The notes under the pieces: generated by a model
What the model saw: the letters and a program-made list of their open reading frames with translations, nothing else
Database searches by the model: none
Told to the model about the DNA's origin: nothing
Shown here: in pieces, positions 18,833 to 27,299 of the stretch
Layout of the letters: every line of letters begins with the position of its first letter
How positions within the stretch are numbered: the first letter of the stretch is position 1
Made by a program: the position numbers and the translations under genes
Source of the DNA: Clostridium_AQ sp900552125
GTDB taxonomy: Bacteria > Bacillota_I > Bacilli_A > Erysipelotrichales > Erysipelotrichaceae
DNA: 60,590 bases
Assembly (NCBI GenBank): GCA_037892765.1
Contig: JBBKBW010000015.1
Reading direction: 5' to 3' (one strand)

Positions 18833-19514
18833 ATTCTACTGCCAATACTCGATACACATTCTTCATTTCTGTATCATAAATAACGGTATCAGTATAGTCC
18901 TTTGTACGATCATAATCAAAGTCTGAAAGCTCGATAACACTTATCGATAAAGATGTTTTCAAACGCTCTACTTCTGTATCTTTATATGTTAACGTAAGTT
19001 TTATATCATAACCATTACATGGAGAACCATTGTACGTATGTTCACTTGCTGTTACAGAATCAACTGTATAACCACTTACCTCTGGTAAACTATCCTTTCC
19101 ATATTCATTTACAATTGTAGGATAATTTCCATAATAATAAGAACGTGCAAACTCCATAAAAGATCCTATTTTATCTGTTGGAATAAACTGTAAACCACCT
19201 AAATCCTCTGCATCTTCTTTATTTGATAATGTAAAGAAGTCAAAAGCAAAACTAACCGCAACCATCTCAGCCTCTTTTTCATGATCCTCGTTCGCAATTG
19301 CTTCACTTAATAAATTATAAGCTTTTATCTGTGCCTGAGTAGGATTTAATGGCTCTACATATAAATCATTTTCGACTAATTTAACTTCTGTTTCTTCTGT
19401 TTGAGCCTCTTTATTTGTAATTTTATTTTCTTCTGTACTATTATCACAACCACCCAATAGGGTCAAAGATAAAACACTCATACAAAGAAATGTTTTTTTC
19501 CATATAAGCTTCAT
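18831..19514 (-). CDS. Putative lipoprotein, unknown function
   Basis: 227 residues. Signal peptide with lipobox LLGG-C (Cys23), a Glu/Thr-rich spacer, then a ~180-residue extracellular domain with YNLLSEAIANEDHEKE and a beta-rich half containing YDIKLTLTYKDTEVE. No catalytic motif seen. It probably forms a loose unit with the unknown gene downstream, with a hairpin between them. Confidence 0.75.
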   Translation of the reverse strand: MKLIWKKTFLCMSVLSLTLLGGCDNSTEENKITNKEAQTEETEVKLVENDLYVEPLNPTQAQIKAYNLLSEAIANEDHEKEAEMVAVSFAFDFFTLSNKEDAEDLGGLQFIPTDKIGSFMEFARSYYYGNYPTIVNEYGKDSLPEVSGYTVDSVTASEHTYNGSPCNGYDIKLTLTYKDTEVERLKTSLSISVIELSDFDYDRTKDYTDTVIYDTEMKNVYRVLAVE

Positions 19515-19594
19515 AGGTAACCTCCATAAAACGTTTATTAGTATATCATAAAAATCTAATAAAACCTAATAGTTATGATAATTTTAAGAAATTC

Positions 19595-20758
19595 TTATTG
19601 ATTAGATTTCACAAGATCTTCTATATACTGTAAAATACCCTCTTGATAAATACCTCCACCCTGAGATAACTGTGAATTTCCTCCACCTTTTAAGCGATAT
19701 TTTTCTGCAATTGATTTAAATAATTTAGACGCATCTACATCCATATCTTTATGTACAGCAACTACAACATGTACATTATCATATGTTTTTGCGACAAATA
19801 TAACTGCTTTTTTATATTCCCCAATAACATATTTCGCAAGATCTACTTCTGATTTCACATCAATATCATCAAAGAAACGAACAATGATATCATCTTTAGA
19901 CTGTCCTATTTCTTTTGCAAGCATCTTATAGTATTTCTGTTTCCATACAACAACATCTCGATTTAACTGACGTGTTTCATTAATTAATCGATTCACTCCA
20001 GTATTAACATACAAATGTGGTACTGCTAATAATTTACTTGCTTCATTTAATACATCATAACGTTTAGATAAGCAATCTAACAGCTGATCACCAACTAAAT
20101 ATTTAATTTTATATCCCTTTGTTGTTTTTTCATATCCACTAATATACAACATCTGCAAATAACGAAGTGATGGTACATGCATACAGCCACATAAATTATA
20201 ATCCAAAGTTCCGATACGAACTACACGAAGATCATCACGATCGATATTTTTTCCTTTTGCCATTTTACTTGCTTCCACACGAGTAGGATAAAGAATGCTA
20301 ACAGCTAAATCATCACGAATCAGACCATTACATAGTACTTGTAATTCAAAAGCCATTTTATCATTAAAGTCATCAAAATCAAACTCAATATCATTTTCCT
20401 CATCACCAACATGATGAGCTAACGTCTTTACTTTATATACATTTGATAATACTGCACTGATTAAATGCTGAGCTGTATGGATCTGACATTTACGAAAACG
20501 TTCATGTAAGTTTACACTCATAAATACATTTCCTGATAATTTCGTATCTAATAAATGCCACATATAACCTTCTTCAAATTTTAAATCCAAAACCATATGT
20601 TCATCTATCATTCCAATGTCACTAGCCATTCCGCCGCTTTCTTTAAAGAATATCGTTTCTTTACAGGCATGCCAGAACAAACCATTTTCTTCTCTTACTT
20701 CCACAACACTAGTATGTAGTTCTGTGGTAAAACAATTATCATAATATTTATTAATCAT
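19595..20758 (-). CDS. AlaX-type alanyl-tRNA editing protein with DHHA1 domain
   Basis: 387 residues. Resembles the editing half of alanyl-tRNA synthetase: hydrolyses Ser- or Gly-mischarged tRNA(Ala). Zinc-binding motifs are His94-x3-His98 (HTAQH) and Cys190 with His194 (CGCMH). A helical linker (about 255-300) leads to a C-terminal DHHA1 domain with the Gly-rich tail RLKGGGNSQLSQGGG. There is no aminoacylation core, so it is a stand-alone trans-editing factor of the longer AlaX class. The RBS is AAGGAGGAG. Divergent from the methyltransferase gene. Confidence 0.88.
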   Translation of the reverse strand: MINKYYDNCFTTELHTSVVEVREENGLFWHACKETIFFKESGGMASDIGMIDEHMVLDLKFEEGYMWHLLDTKLSGNVFMSVNLHERFRKCQIHTAQHLISAVLSNVYKVKTLAHHVGDEENDIEFDFDDFNDKMAFELQVLCNGLIRDDLAVSILYPTRVEASKMAKGKNIDRDDLRVVRIGTLDYNLCGCMHVPSLRYLQMLYISGYEKTTKGYKIKYLVGDQLLDCLSKRYDVLNEASKLLAVPHLYVNTGVNRLINETRQLNRDVVVWKQKYYKMLAKEIGQSKDDIIVRFFDDIDVKSEVDLAKYVIGEYKKAVIFVAKTYDNVHVVVAVHKDMDVDASKLFKSIAEKYRLKGGGNSQLSQGGGIYQEGILQYIEDLVKSNQ

Positions 20759-20871
20759 CCAAATCTCCTCCTTCTTTTTTGTTTTTCTTTTATTTTAACA
20801 CACTTTTCTCTCTATTTATAGACAGGCAGCCATTTTCATATGATATAATGATATGCGATAGGAGTGATGAA

Positions 20872-21756
20872 ATGAATCAGATTGCGAAAAATTGGAAAGA
20901 TTATGAATGTATAGATGCAGGTAACGGCGAAAAACTAGAACGTTGGAAAGATATTATATTAAGAAGACCAGACCCACAGGTTATCTGGCCTATGAATGAA
21001 GAAAACGGATTATGGAAAACTCCTCATGCTCATTATCATCGTTCCAAAAGCGGTGGCGGAAGCTGGGAATATAAAAAGAAATTTAAAGAAAGCTGGACAA
21101 TTTCTTATAAAAACCTGCGCTTTAAAGTTTCTCCTACAGGATTCAAGCATACAGGCTTATTCCCTGAGCAGGCTGCCAATTGGGATTGGATGATGGATAC
21201 TATTCAAAACAGTGGAAGAAATGATTTACGTATATTAAATTTATTTGCTTATACTGGTGGAGCTACTATGGCTTGTTCAAGTGCTGGAGCTGCTGAAGTT
21301 GTGCATGTAGATGCTAGTAAAGGTATGGTGAACTGGGCAAAAGAAAACATGATGTTATCACATTTGGAAAATAATAGAATTCGTTTCATAGTTGATGACG
21401 TACTAAAGTTTGTCGCAAGAGAAAAACGTAGAGGAAGAACTTATCATGGTATCATAATGGATCCTCCTAGCTATGGAAGAGGTCCAAATGGTGAAGTATG
21501 GAAAATTGAAGAACAGTTATACCCTCTTATCGCCTCATGTATGGAAATATTAGATGAAGATCCTTTATTCTTCCTAGTAAATTCCTATACTACAGGTTTT
21601 CCACCAACTGTTTTATATAATTTATTAAAAACAACCGTAGGAAAAAAACATCCAAACGGAACTATTGAAGCAGGTGAAATCGGATTGCCTATCACAACGA
21701 ATAATAGTGTACTACCTTGTGGTATTTATGGAAAATGGGTAAAACAAAAACCATAA
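20872..21756 (+). CDS. Class I SAM-dependent RNA methyltransferase (RlmI/RlmK-like)
   Basis: 294 residues from the ATG at 20872, chosen because AGGAG lies 7 bases upstream; the open frame extends 31 codons further without an RBS. A substrate region (about 1-105) precedes a Rossmann methyltransferase fold: motif I LNLFAYTGGATMA, acidic end of strand 2 VHVDASKGMVNWAKEN, motif IV IIMDPPSYGRG. This is the signature of the YccW/RlmI-like group that forms m5C or m2G in 23S rRNA, but the N-terminal PUA domain is missing, so the target base is unknown. Confidence 0.85.
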   Translation: MNQIAKNWKDYECIDAGNGEKLERWKDIILRRPDPQVIWPMNEENGLWKTPHAHYHRSKSGGGSWEYKKKFKESWTISYKNLRFKVSPTGFKHTGLFPEQAANWDWMMDTIQNSGRNDLRILNLFAYTGGATMACSSAGAAEVVHVDASKGMVNWAKENMMLSHLENNRIRFIVDDVLKFVAREKRRGRTYHGIIMDPPSYGRGPNGEVWKIEEQLYPLIASCMEILDEDPLFFLVNSYTTGFPPTVLYNLLKTTVGKKHPNGTIEAGEIGLPITTNNSVLPCGIYGKWVKQKP

Positions 21757-21764
21757 TACATATT

Positions 21765-21796
21765 AGTTATAGGAATTTTATTCTTATAACTTTTTT
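21765..21796 (+). terminator. Terminator after the methyltransferase gene
   Basis: AGTTATAGGAA pairs imperfectly with TTCTTATAACT, followed by TTTTTT. Confidence 0.7.
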
Positions 21797-21849
21797 ATCA
21801 TTAAATTTATAAATATGCTATAATTGCATAGTTTGAAAGAGAGGTAGTT

Positions 21850-23218
21850 ATGAATACATCAAGAAATAAATTATTACATCAAAAAGTTCCAAAGCTATTA
21901 ATTTCACTTGCTATTCCAATGATTGTCGCACAAATGGTCAACGCACTGTATAACATTGTCGATCGTCTGTATATTTCTTATATTCCTGATATAGGTACAC
22001 ATGCGTTAACTGGCGTTGGTATATGTTTTCCTATTATTATGCTGATTAGTGCTTTTTCTGCTTTAATCGGACAAGGTGGTGCACCATTAGCATCTATCCG
22101 ATTAGGGGCAAATAAAAAAGAGGAAGCTCAAAAAATATTAGGAAATTGTGTATTTGCTTTAACCGTATGTGCACTTACCTTAACTGTTATCTTCTATTTA
22201 TTTCGTACCCCAATACTGTACGCTTTCGGTGCTAGTGATACAACATTATCATATGCCAAAAGCTATCTTGAAATTTATATTTTAGGAACCGTCTTTGTAC
22301 AGTATGCTTTAGGACTAAATCCATTCATCAATGCACAAGGATATACAAAAACAGGTATGGCAACAGTAACGATTGGAGCTATCTTAAATCTTATCTTAGA
22401 TCCAATCTTCATATTTGTATTTCACATGGGAGTTAAAGGAGCTGCTCTAGCAACTGTTCTTTCACAGGCTGTTTCTGCATTATGGGTCATAAGACTCTTC
22501 TTCCTTACGCATACAAAAAAAGTACATTCATTTTCATGCACCTACATTTTGGATGATTTTATCTTTAGGAATCTCTCCATTTATTATGAATTCTACAGAC
22601 AGTCTAGTAAGCATTGCATTTAATATACAGTTAAAGTCAATGGGTGGTGACTTATATGTAGGTGCCATGGTTGTCTTATCCAGCATTATGCAGCTTATAC
22701 TCATGCCGTTAAATGGACTGAATAATGGTGCACAGCCTATTATCAGCTATAACTATGGTGCTAAGCAATATAGCAGAGTAAGAAATGCAGTTAAATGTTC
22801 ATTTATTTTAAATATGATCTTCACATGTACTATGTGTATCATCTGCGTATTCATACCTTGGATTTTATATACAATATTTACACCAGATATACAATTGCAC
22901 AACATTTTGAAAACTGTCATGCCTTTATATTACTTTGGAATATTTATGTTTGGAGCTCAATCTGCATTTCAGAACGCTTTTTTATCTTTAGGACAAGCAA
23001 AAATTTCCTTAGTTCTTGCATTATTAAGAAAAGTAATTCTATTAATCCCTTTAATTTTCTTAATTCCTATGCTGACTCATACTGGAGTAAATGGTGTATT
23101 TGCAGCACAAGGAATCGCAGACATAATAGCAGGAACTTCGACTACATTGTGCTTTATTGTCATAAGCAGACATCTATTAAACAAACCAGATGAAATCATA
23201 AAAGAAGATGAACAATAA
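21850..23218 (+). pseudogene. MATE-family efflux transporter broken by one frameshift
   Basis: The first part (21850 to about 22521) encodes the N-terminal half of a MATE Na+/H+-drug antiporter (LLISLAIPMIVAQMVNALYN, six helices). The frame then runs into unrelated residues and stops at 22623. The C-terminal half (SLGISPFIMNSTDSLVSIAF to 23218) continues in another frame. Joining the frames at the A7 run (22515-22521) by removing one base gives about 456 residues, the normal MATE length, with no other lesion. So this is either a recent inactivation, a phase-variable tract, or a sequencing/assembly error. RBS GAGAGG; an extended -10 (TGCTATAAT) lies near 21816-21824. Confidence 0.85.
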
Positions 23219-23224
23219 AATATG

Positions 23225-23270
23225 AAAACAGCAGTTCTTCAAGTTTCATTACTTGCAATCTGCTGTTTTT
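23225..23270 (+). terminator. Terminator after the MATE gene
   Basis: AAAACAGCAG pairs with CTGCTGTTTT; a nested CAAGT/ACTTG stem lies inside, with T5 at the end. It begins 6 bases past the stop, which supports the second half being the true end of the gene. Confidence 0.85.
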
Positions 23271-23360
23271 AAATACTATAACTAGGCTTAGAAAGTAGAT
23301 CATGAACTTTATTATAATTGCAGTTTTCTCGTTACTTAGTGGTATTTCAAAAATTAATCA

Positions 23361-23600
23361 TTAACAATAAATTGGAAAACTAAAACGTTCATCGCCCCAG
23401 TGTTTATCAGCTTCTTCTTCACTTAGAAACACTCTTAAGCCTATTTCTGAATGATCAATGACATATTGCCCTTCACATCCACCAAAAGAATCAATACTAA
23501 AAGTATATCCATTTCCTTTTTGATTTATATCAATTACATGTCCATTTTCAATACGGCTTCCAACTATATAATAGACAAGCTGTCCTTCTTTTAATCTCAT
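23361..23600 (-). CDS. Small hypothetical protein, beta-rich
   Basis: 79 residues, MRLKEGQLVYYIVGSRIENGHV..., with a short SH3-like strand pattern and an acidic tail. RBS GAGGG is well placed. Cytosolic and monocistronic. Family not recognised. Confidence 0.6.
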   Translation of the reverse strand: MRLKEGQLVYYIVGSRIENGHVIDINQKGNGYTFSIDSFGGCEGQYVIDHSEIGLRVFLSEEEADKHWGDERFSFPIYC

Positions 23601-23698
23601 AAATAACCCTCTTTTCTTTTTATGTTTAAAGCATAAAGGAATATCTATTTTAGGTCAAATATAATGACTTCATTTTTATAAACACTAACCAAGCAAAT

Positions 23699-23729
23699 AA
23701 TAAGAGGAACCATAATGATTCCTCTTATT
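23699..23729 (-). terminator. Terminator of the mannose-class PTS operon
   Basis: Perfect AATAAGAGGAA/TTCCTCTTATT arms around a 9-base loop, about 130 bases past the IID stop. The U-tract is modest. Confidence 0.6.
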
Positions 23730-23856
23730 AGTGTCTTCACATATATATCTATACTCTTATTGACTATCAATTTACTCAAGAGAAAGATAAATCTAAATAT
23801 ATACGTTTATAATTTATATCTATTTACCCCTATTTATTTTATATCTTCTTTTATTT

Positions 23857-24696
23857 TTACATTATTCCAAAATATGAAACTATACATCCAAAAATAATTA
23901 ATGCAACTAGAATTGTTGTTGTTTTTACTTTCTTACCTAAAAGCCAGTACATAATTCCAAACGCACATGCTGGTAGTAAACATGGCATAATCTGATCTAG
24001 ATATGTCTGTAAAGATTCTGTGATTTCTCCAGCACCTACAGTTAATGTAATTGGCATACTTACTGTTGTCGCAATCATTGCGCCAATTACCATTAATCCT
24101 AAAATAGAAGCACATTTGGTAACTTTTTCTATTACATCACTATTTGACATATCTGCAAAGAATTTAACACCATATTGGAAACCAAATTTCAAGCAGAAAT
24201 AACGTGCTAAAAAACCTGGTATATTAATAATCATTAAGAATAGGATTGGTCCCATAATACTTCCTTGTTGAGCAAAGGAAACACCAATACCTACCGCAAT
24301 TGTAAGTAAAGTTCCCCAGAAGAAACTATCTCCTAAACCTGCCATAGGTCCCATTAAGGAAGTTTTAACTGCACTAATAGAAGTAGCATCAAAATTAGGA
24401 TCTTTTACATTTTGTTCTTCCATTGTAGCAGAAATTCCAGCTAATAATGTTACAAGATGTGGAGTACAAGACATGAATTCTAAGTGGCGCTGCAAAGCTT
24501 CTGACATACCATCTTTATCATCTTTATATAATCTTTTTAACACCGGAATCATCATATAACAATACATTAAGTGCTGTTGACGTTCATAGTTCCATGCAGA
24601 ATCTAATGTACAGGAACGAAAGAAGACTTTCCAAAAGTCACCTTTTGTAATTTTACTTTCTGGACTCATTGTATTACTAGAATTCGTTGTCATCAT
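23857..24696 (-). CDS. PTS mannose/fructose/sorbose family, IID component
   Basis: About 279 residues, membrane subunit that forms the sugar channel with IIC. Family motifs include FFRSCTLDSAWNYERQQ, MGPMAGLGDSFFWGTL and several C-terminal hydrophobic helices. Three consecutive ATG codons (24699, 24696, 24693) follow GGAGG by 3, 6 and 9 bases; the second or third is the likely start. It overlaps the IIC gene by about 20 bases (coupling). Last gene of the sigma-54-controlled operon. Confidence 0.93.
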   Translation of the reverse strand: MMTTNSSNTMSPESKITKGDFWKVFFRSCTLDSAWNYERQQHLMYCYMMIPVLKRLYKDDKDGMSEALQRHLEFMSCTPHLVTLLAGISATMEEQNVKDPNFDATSISAVKTSLMGPMAGLGDSFFWGTLLTIAVGIGVSFAQQGSIMGPILFLMIINIPGFLARYFCLKFGFQYGVKFFADMSNSDVIEKVTKCASILGLMVIGAMIATTVSMPITLTVGAGEITESLQTYLDQIMPCLLPACAFGIMYWLLGKKVKTTTILVALIIFGCIVSYFGIM

Positions 24697-25456
24697 CATA
24701 CACCTCCGTAGCTGTAGCGTTTTGTTTGTTTCCGCCCATGAAATATACAACTAAAGCTATTGCTAAACCAAATAATGCTACTCCTAATACAGGAATGTTC
24801 AAATATGCTGCTAATAAGAAACCAATAATCAAGAATGCAGTTAATTCTTTTGTCAGAATCATTCGAGCTAACATGGCAAACCCGATAGCTGGTAAGATTC
24901 CAGCTGCAACATCCATACCATGAGTGATCCATTCAGGGATAACAGCTAGTACTCCTTCAATAACATCCACACCTACATAGAACGCAATAGCTACTACAGC
25001 TGCTAGAATAACTTTATTACCGATACCAGCAATACGACATATCCATTCAACTTTTGTCGCATCACCTTTTGCCGCATATTTATCTGCTAGATGACCTGCC
25101 CAAGTAAGTAGGAACATCATTTGAAGATTATCAAATAATAATACTAAGGTAGCAACTGGAATTGCCAAAGTAACTGCAGCCCCAATAGACGCTTTAGATA
25201 TAATTACAAAAGAAACACCAATTATAGAACCCGCAGTCATATCAGGCGGATTACTTGCCCCAATAGGGATGGCACCTAAGAATGCAAGCTCTAGTGTTGC
25301 CCCAACCTTAATACCTGTTTCTAAATCTCCTAATACTAGCCCAGTTAATGTAGACATTATAATAGGACGATTCCACATTGTTGACCCCATATAACAGTGT
25401 AAATACCCAAAACACGCTACAAGGAAAATCAACAAAGACTGAATACCTAAACTCAT
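24677..25456 (-). CDS. PTS mannose/fructose/sorbose family, IIC component
   Basis: 259 residues, polytopic membrane permease subunit. Motifs typical of the family: NRPIIMSTLTGLVLGD, GATLELAFLGAIPIGAS. About eight hydrophobic segments. The C-terminal acidic tail contains the RBS and start of IID. Sugar specificity cannot be read from it. Confidence 0.93.
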   Translation of the reverse strand: MSLGIQSLLIFLVACFGYLHCYMGSTMWNRPIIMSTLTGLVLGDLETGIKVGATLELAFLGAIPIGASNPPDMTAGSIIGVSFVIISKASIGAAVTLAIPVATLVLLFDNLQMMFLLTWAGHLADKYAAKGDATKVEWICRIAGIGNKVILAAVVAIAFYVGVDVIEGVLAVIPEWITHGMDVAAGILPAIGFAMLARMILTKELTAFLIIGFLLAAYLNIPVLGVALFGLAIALVVYFMGGNKQNATATEVYDDDNEF

Positions 25457-25485
25457 TTTAATTTCCTCTCTTTCTTTTTATATCT

Positions 25486-25959
25486 TTATTTTAATAAATC
25501 CATTGCATTTTGCTTATGATCACTAGGAACTAACTGAACCTGTAAATCTATTCCTTTTTCATTCATTTCAGTTAACCATGCTTCATCCTGTTCAGATACA
25601 AAGACTGCTTTTGAAATTTGTCTTCTATCATCTCTTGCTTTCATACCGCCAATATTGATTACTTTAATGGCAGGAACTTCATTGCTTAAACGATAAGCAT
25701 CTTCTACACTTTCCACGATAATAAATAATTTATATTTATCAGTTACTCCACTATTTAGCGCTTTAATAGAGTCTTCAATACTCTTCATAACTAATTTAAC
25801 CCCAGTTGGTTTTGCCATTTTCATAGCTGCCATCTTTAATTCATCTTTCATCAGACTATCACTAGCTATTAAGATACAATCACTATCTAGAAATTTTGTC
25901 CATGAAAATGCAACCTGACCATGCAATAAGCGATGATCGATTCTAACTAATTTAATCAT
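25486..25959 (-). CDS. PTS mannose/fructose/sorbose family, IIB component
   Basis: 157 residues, soluble phosphotransfer subunit. The phosphorylated His is His13 in IDHRLLHGQVAFSW. It takes phosphate from IIA and gives it to the incoming sugar at IIC/IID. RBS AGGAGG. Preceded by the BtpA/SgcQ-family gene after 11 bases. Confidence 0.94.
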   Translation of the reverse strand: MIKLVRIDHRLLHGQVAFSWTKFLDSDCILIASDSLMKDELKMAAMKMAKPTGVKLVMKSIEDSIKALNSGVTDKYKLFIIVESVEDAYRLSNEVPAIKVINIGGMKARDDRRQISKAVFVSEQDEAWLTEMNEKGIDLQVQLVPSDHKQNAMDLLK

Positions 25960-25970
25960 ATGTTTTCCTC

Positions 25971-26708
25971 CTAATTATTTCTAACTTTATTTACAGCTTC
26001 TATTAATGCCTTTACATGACTGGCATCAACATCACCAGTGTCTTTATATGTATCTTTAAAATAACTTCCAACAATTGCCGCATCTCCTACTGTAAACTGC
26101 TCAGCACAATTATCCGCAGTCACTCCAGCACCAATTACAAGTGGAAAATCTCCAATTATAGAACGGAATTCTTTGATTTTTTCCATAGATGTTTCCTGTC
26201 CTGTCGCATCCTGTGTAACCACAATAGCATCACATCTAGTCATGCCAATTTTCAAATCTTCTTCCAATGTACGTTCTGATAAATATGGCTGATATTTAAA
26301 GCGCACACCGCCAAGAACATACACGCCGCTTTCTTCACGATATTTTTTCATAAATGCTTCAAATGAATAATCATCTCGTGGTTTCATATGTCCTGCAACA
26401 GAATCTAATTGTACAAAAGCTGCATGATAGCGTTTTGCTAAATCAAAACCCATTGCATCAAGATTTAAACAATTAACTCCATATATGATATCAAAATCTG
26501 CATGATCCAAATAATCTAAAACCATTTCCATTTGATAATAGTTACCAAAATAGTTCTCCACAATAACGGCATCTACTCCATTTTCTCTATAAATGTCGAT
26601 TTCTCTTTTTGCTCTTTCTAATACTTCTTCATCTGTTGTTCCTTTTAAATGTAACATTCCAAAAATAGGTTTCTTATTTTTGAAAATCTCTAAAAAATTT
26701 GGTTTCAT
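25971..26708 (-). CDS. BtpA/SgcQ-family TIM-barrel protein
   Basis: 245 residues, soluble. Motifs GMLHLKGT at the N-terminus, DAVIVENYFG, VNCLNLDA, PLVIGAGVTADN near the C-terminus: the BtpA family TIM barrel, of which E. coli SgcQ is the PTS-linked member. No reaction is firmly established for these PTS-associated members; processing of the phosphorylated sugar is a reasonable guess from context only. It lies between IIA and IIB in the operon, RBS AGGAGG. Confidence 0.88.
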   Translation of the reverse strand: MKPNFLEIFKNKKPIFGMLHLKGTTDEEVLERAKREIDIYRENGVDAVIVENYFGNYYQMEMVLDYLDHADFDIIYGVNCLNLDAMGFDLAKRYHAAFVQLDSVAGHMKPRDDYSFEAFMKKYREESGVYVLGGVRFKYQPYLSERTLEEDLKIGMTRCDAIVVTQDATGQETSMEKIKEFRSIIGDFPLVIGAGVTADNCAEQFTVGDAAIVGSYFKDTYKDTGDVDASHVKALIEAVNKVRNN

Positions 26709-26719
26709 AACTTCTCCTC

Positions 26720-27130
26720 CTAAAAATCTTCATTTTCCTCTACTTCAATACACGTTTTAAAAGTAATACCTGATTGTGCCTCTTCTACTGCATTGATAAC
26801 CGCACTATCGTCTAACTCAGATTGATTAGCAATTACCAATCCTAAAATCAGATTAAGATTCATACCAGAACAAACACGTACTCTTTCATTATCTAATAAT
26901 TGTGATAAAGCTGTATGAACACTTCCACCTAAGATATCACAGATAAACAAATATTGTTCATCATCAGCTTCAATTCTGCTACGCATTTCTTTAGCATAAT
27001 CTTCTGGATTCATTCCTGGATATAAGCAATACACTTCTACTTGATCCACTAAACTTCCAACAATCATTTGAGCCGTATGTTTCATACCTTTGGCTAACTC
27101 ACCATGAGATGCTAAAATAAGTTTTGTCAC
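26720..27130 (-). CDS. PTS mannose/fructose family, IIA component
   Basis: 136 residues starting at GTG 27130; GGGAG is 9 bases upstream. The longer frame to 27175 runs into the sigma-54 promoter and cannot be coding. His9 in ILASHGELAKG is the site phosphorylated by HPr; the DILGGSVHTAL stretch is also typical. First gene of the operon, immediately downstream of a -24/-12 promoter. Confidence 0.93.
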   Translation of the reverse strand: MTKLILASHGELAKGMKHTAQMIVGSLVDQVEVYCLYPGMNPEDYAKEMRSRIEADDEQYLFICDILGGSVHTALSQLLDNERVRVCSGMNLNLILGLVIANQSELDDSAVINAVEEAQSGITFKTCIEVEENEDF

Positions 27131-27157
27131 TAGTTTCAACTCCCTTCGCCTATATAC

Positions 27158-27175
27158 TAGCAAAAACCGTGCCAA
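27158..27175 (-). promoter_or_regulatory. Sigma-54 (-24/-12) promoter of the PTS operon
   Basis: Minus strand TTGGCACGGTTTTTGCTA matches the sigma-54 consensus TGGCACG-N4-TTGC exactly. The -24 GG falls at 27172-27173 and the -12 GC at 27160-27161. Predicted start about 27148, 18 bases before the IIA GTG. A LevR-type activator with GAFTGA is encoded just upstream. Confidence 0.92.
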
Positions 27176-27195
27176 TTTTATAAAAGCACGGTTTT
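27163..27195 (-). terminator. Hairpin terminator of levR overlapping the sigma-54 promoter
   Basis: AAAACCGTGC (27186-27195 on minus) pairs perfectly with GCACGGTTTT (27163-27172), 13-base loop, then TTTTT. It is well formed for ending the levR transcript, and its 3' arm plus U-tract are the same bases as the sigma-54 promoter. Confidence 0.75.
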
Positions 27196-27259
27196 ATCAT
27201 GTTTTTTTATAATATAGCACTTACATTTTTGGAAGTATTTTGATATCTCTATACTTTTG

Positions 27260-27289
27260 TCGACACTACGAACAAGTCAATCGACACTA
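27260..27289 (-). promoter_or_regulatory. Paired upstream activator sites, likely LevR-binding
   Basis: Two direct copies of TAGTGTCGA (minus strand) at 27281-27289 and 27260-27268, spaced 21 bases (two helical turns). They lie about 110-140 bases upstream of the predicted sigma-54 start, the usual distance for enhancer-binding activators. Confidence 0.7.
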
Positions 27290-27299
27290 ATTATTTGAC

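Noticed and set aside
22795..23193. 132-residue frame on plus
   Set aside because: Third frame of the MATE C-terminal half; the antiporter reading is clearly homologous and this one is not.
23715..23897. 60-residue hydrophobic frame on plus
   Set aside because: It begins inside a terminator stem and runs into the end of the IID gene on the opposite strand; no usable RBS.
24687..24923. Two 78-residue frames across the IIC gene
   Set aside because: Both are alternative frames of a well-supported PTS subunit with no RBS of their own.
27131..27175. 15-codon N-terminal extension of the IIA gene
   Set aside because: It crosses the sigma-54 promoter and would lie upstream of the predicted transcript start.
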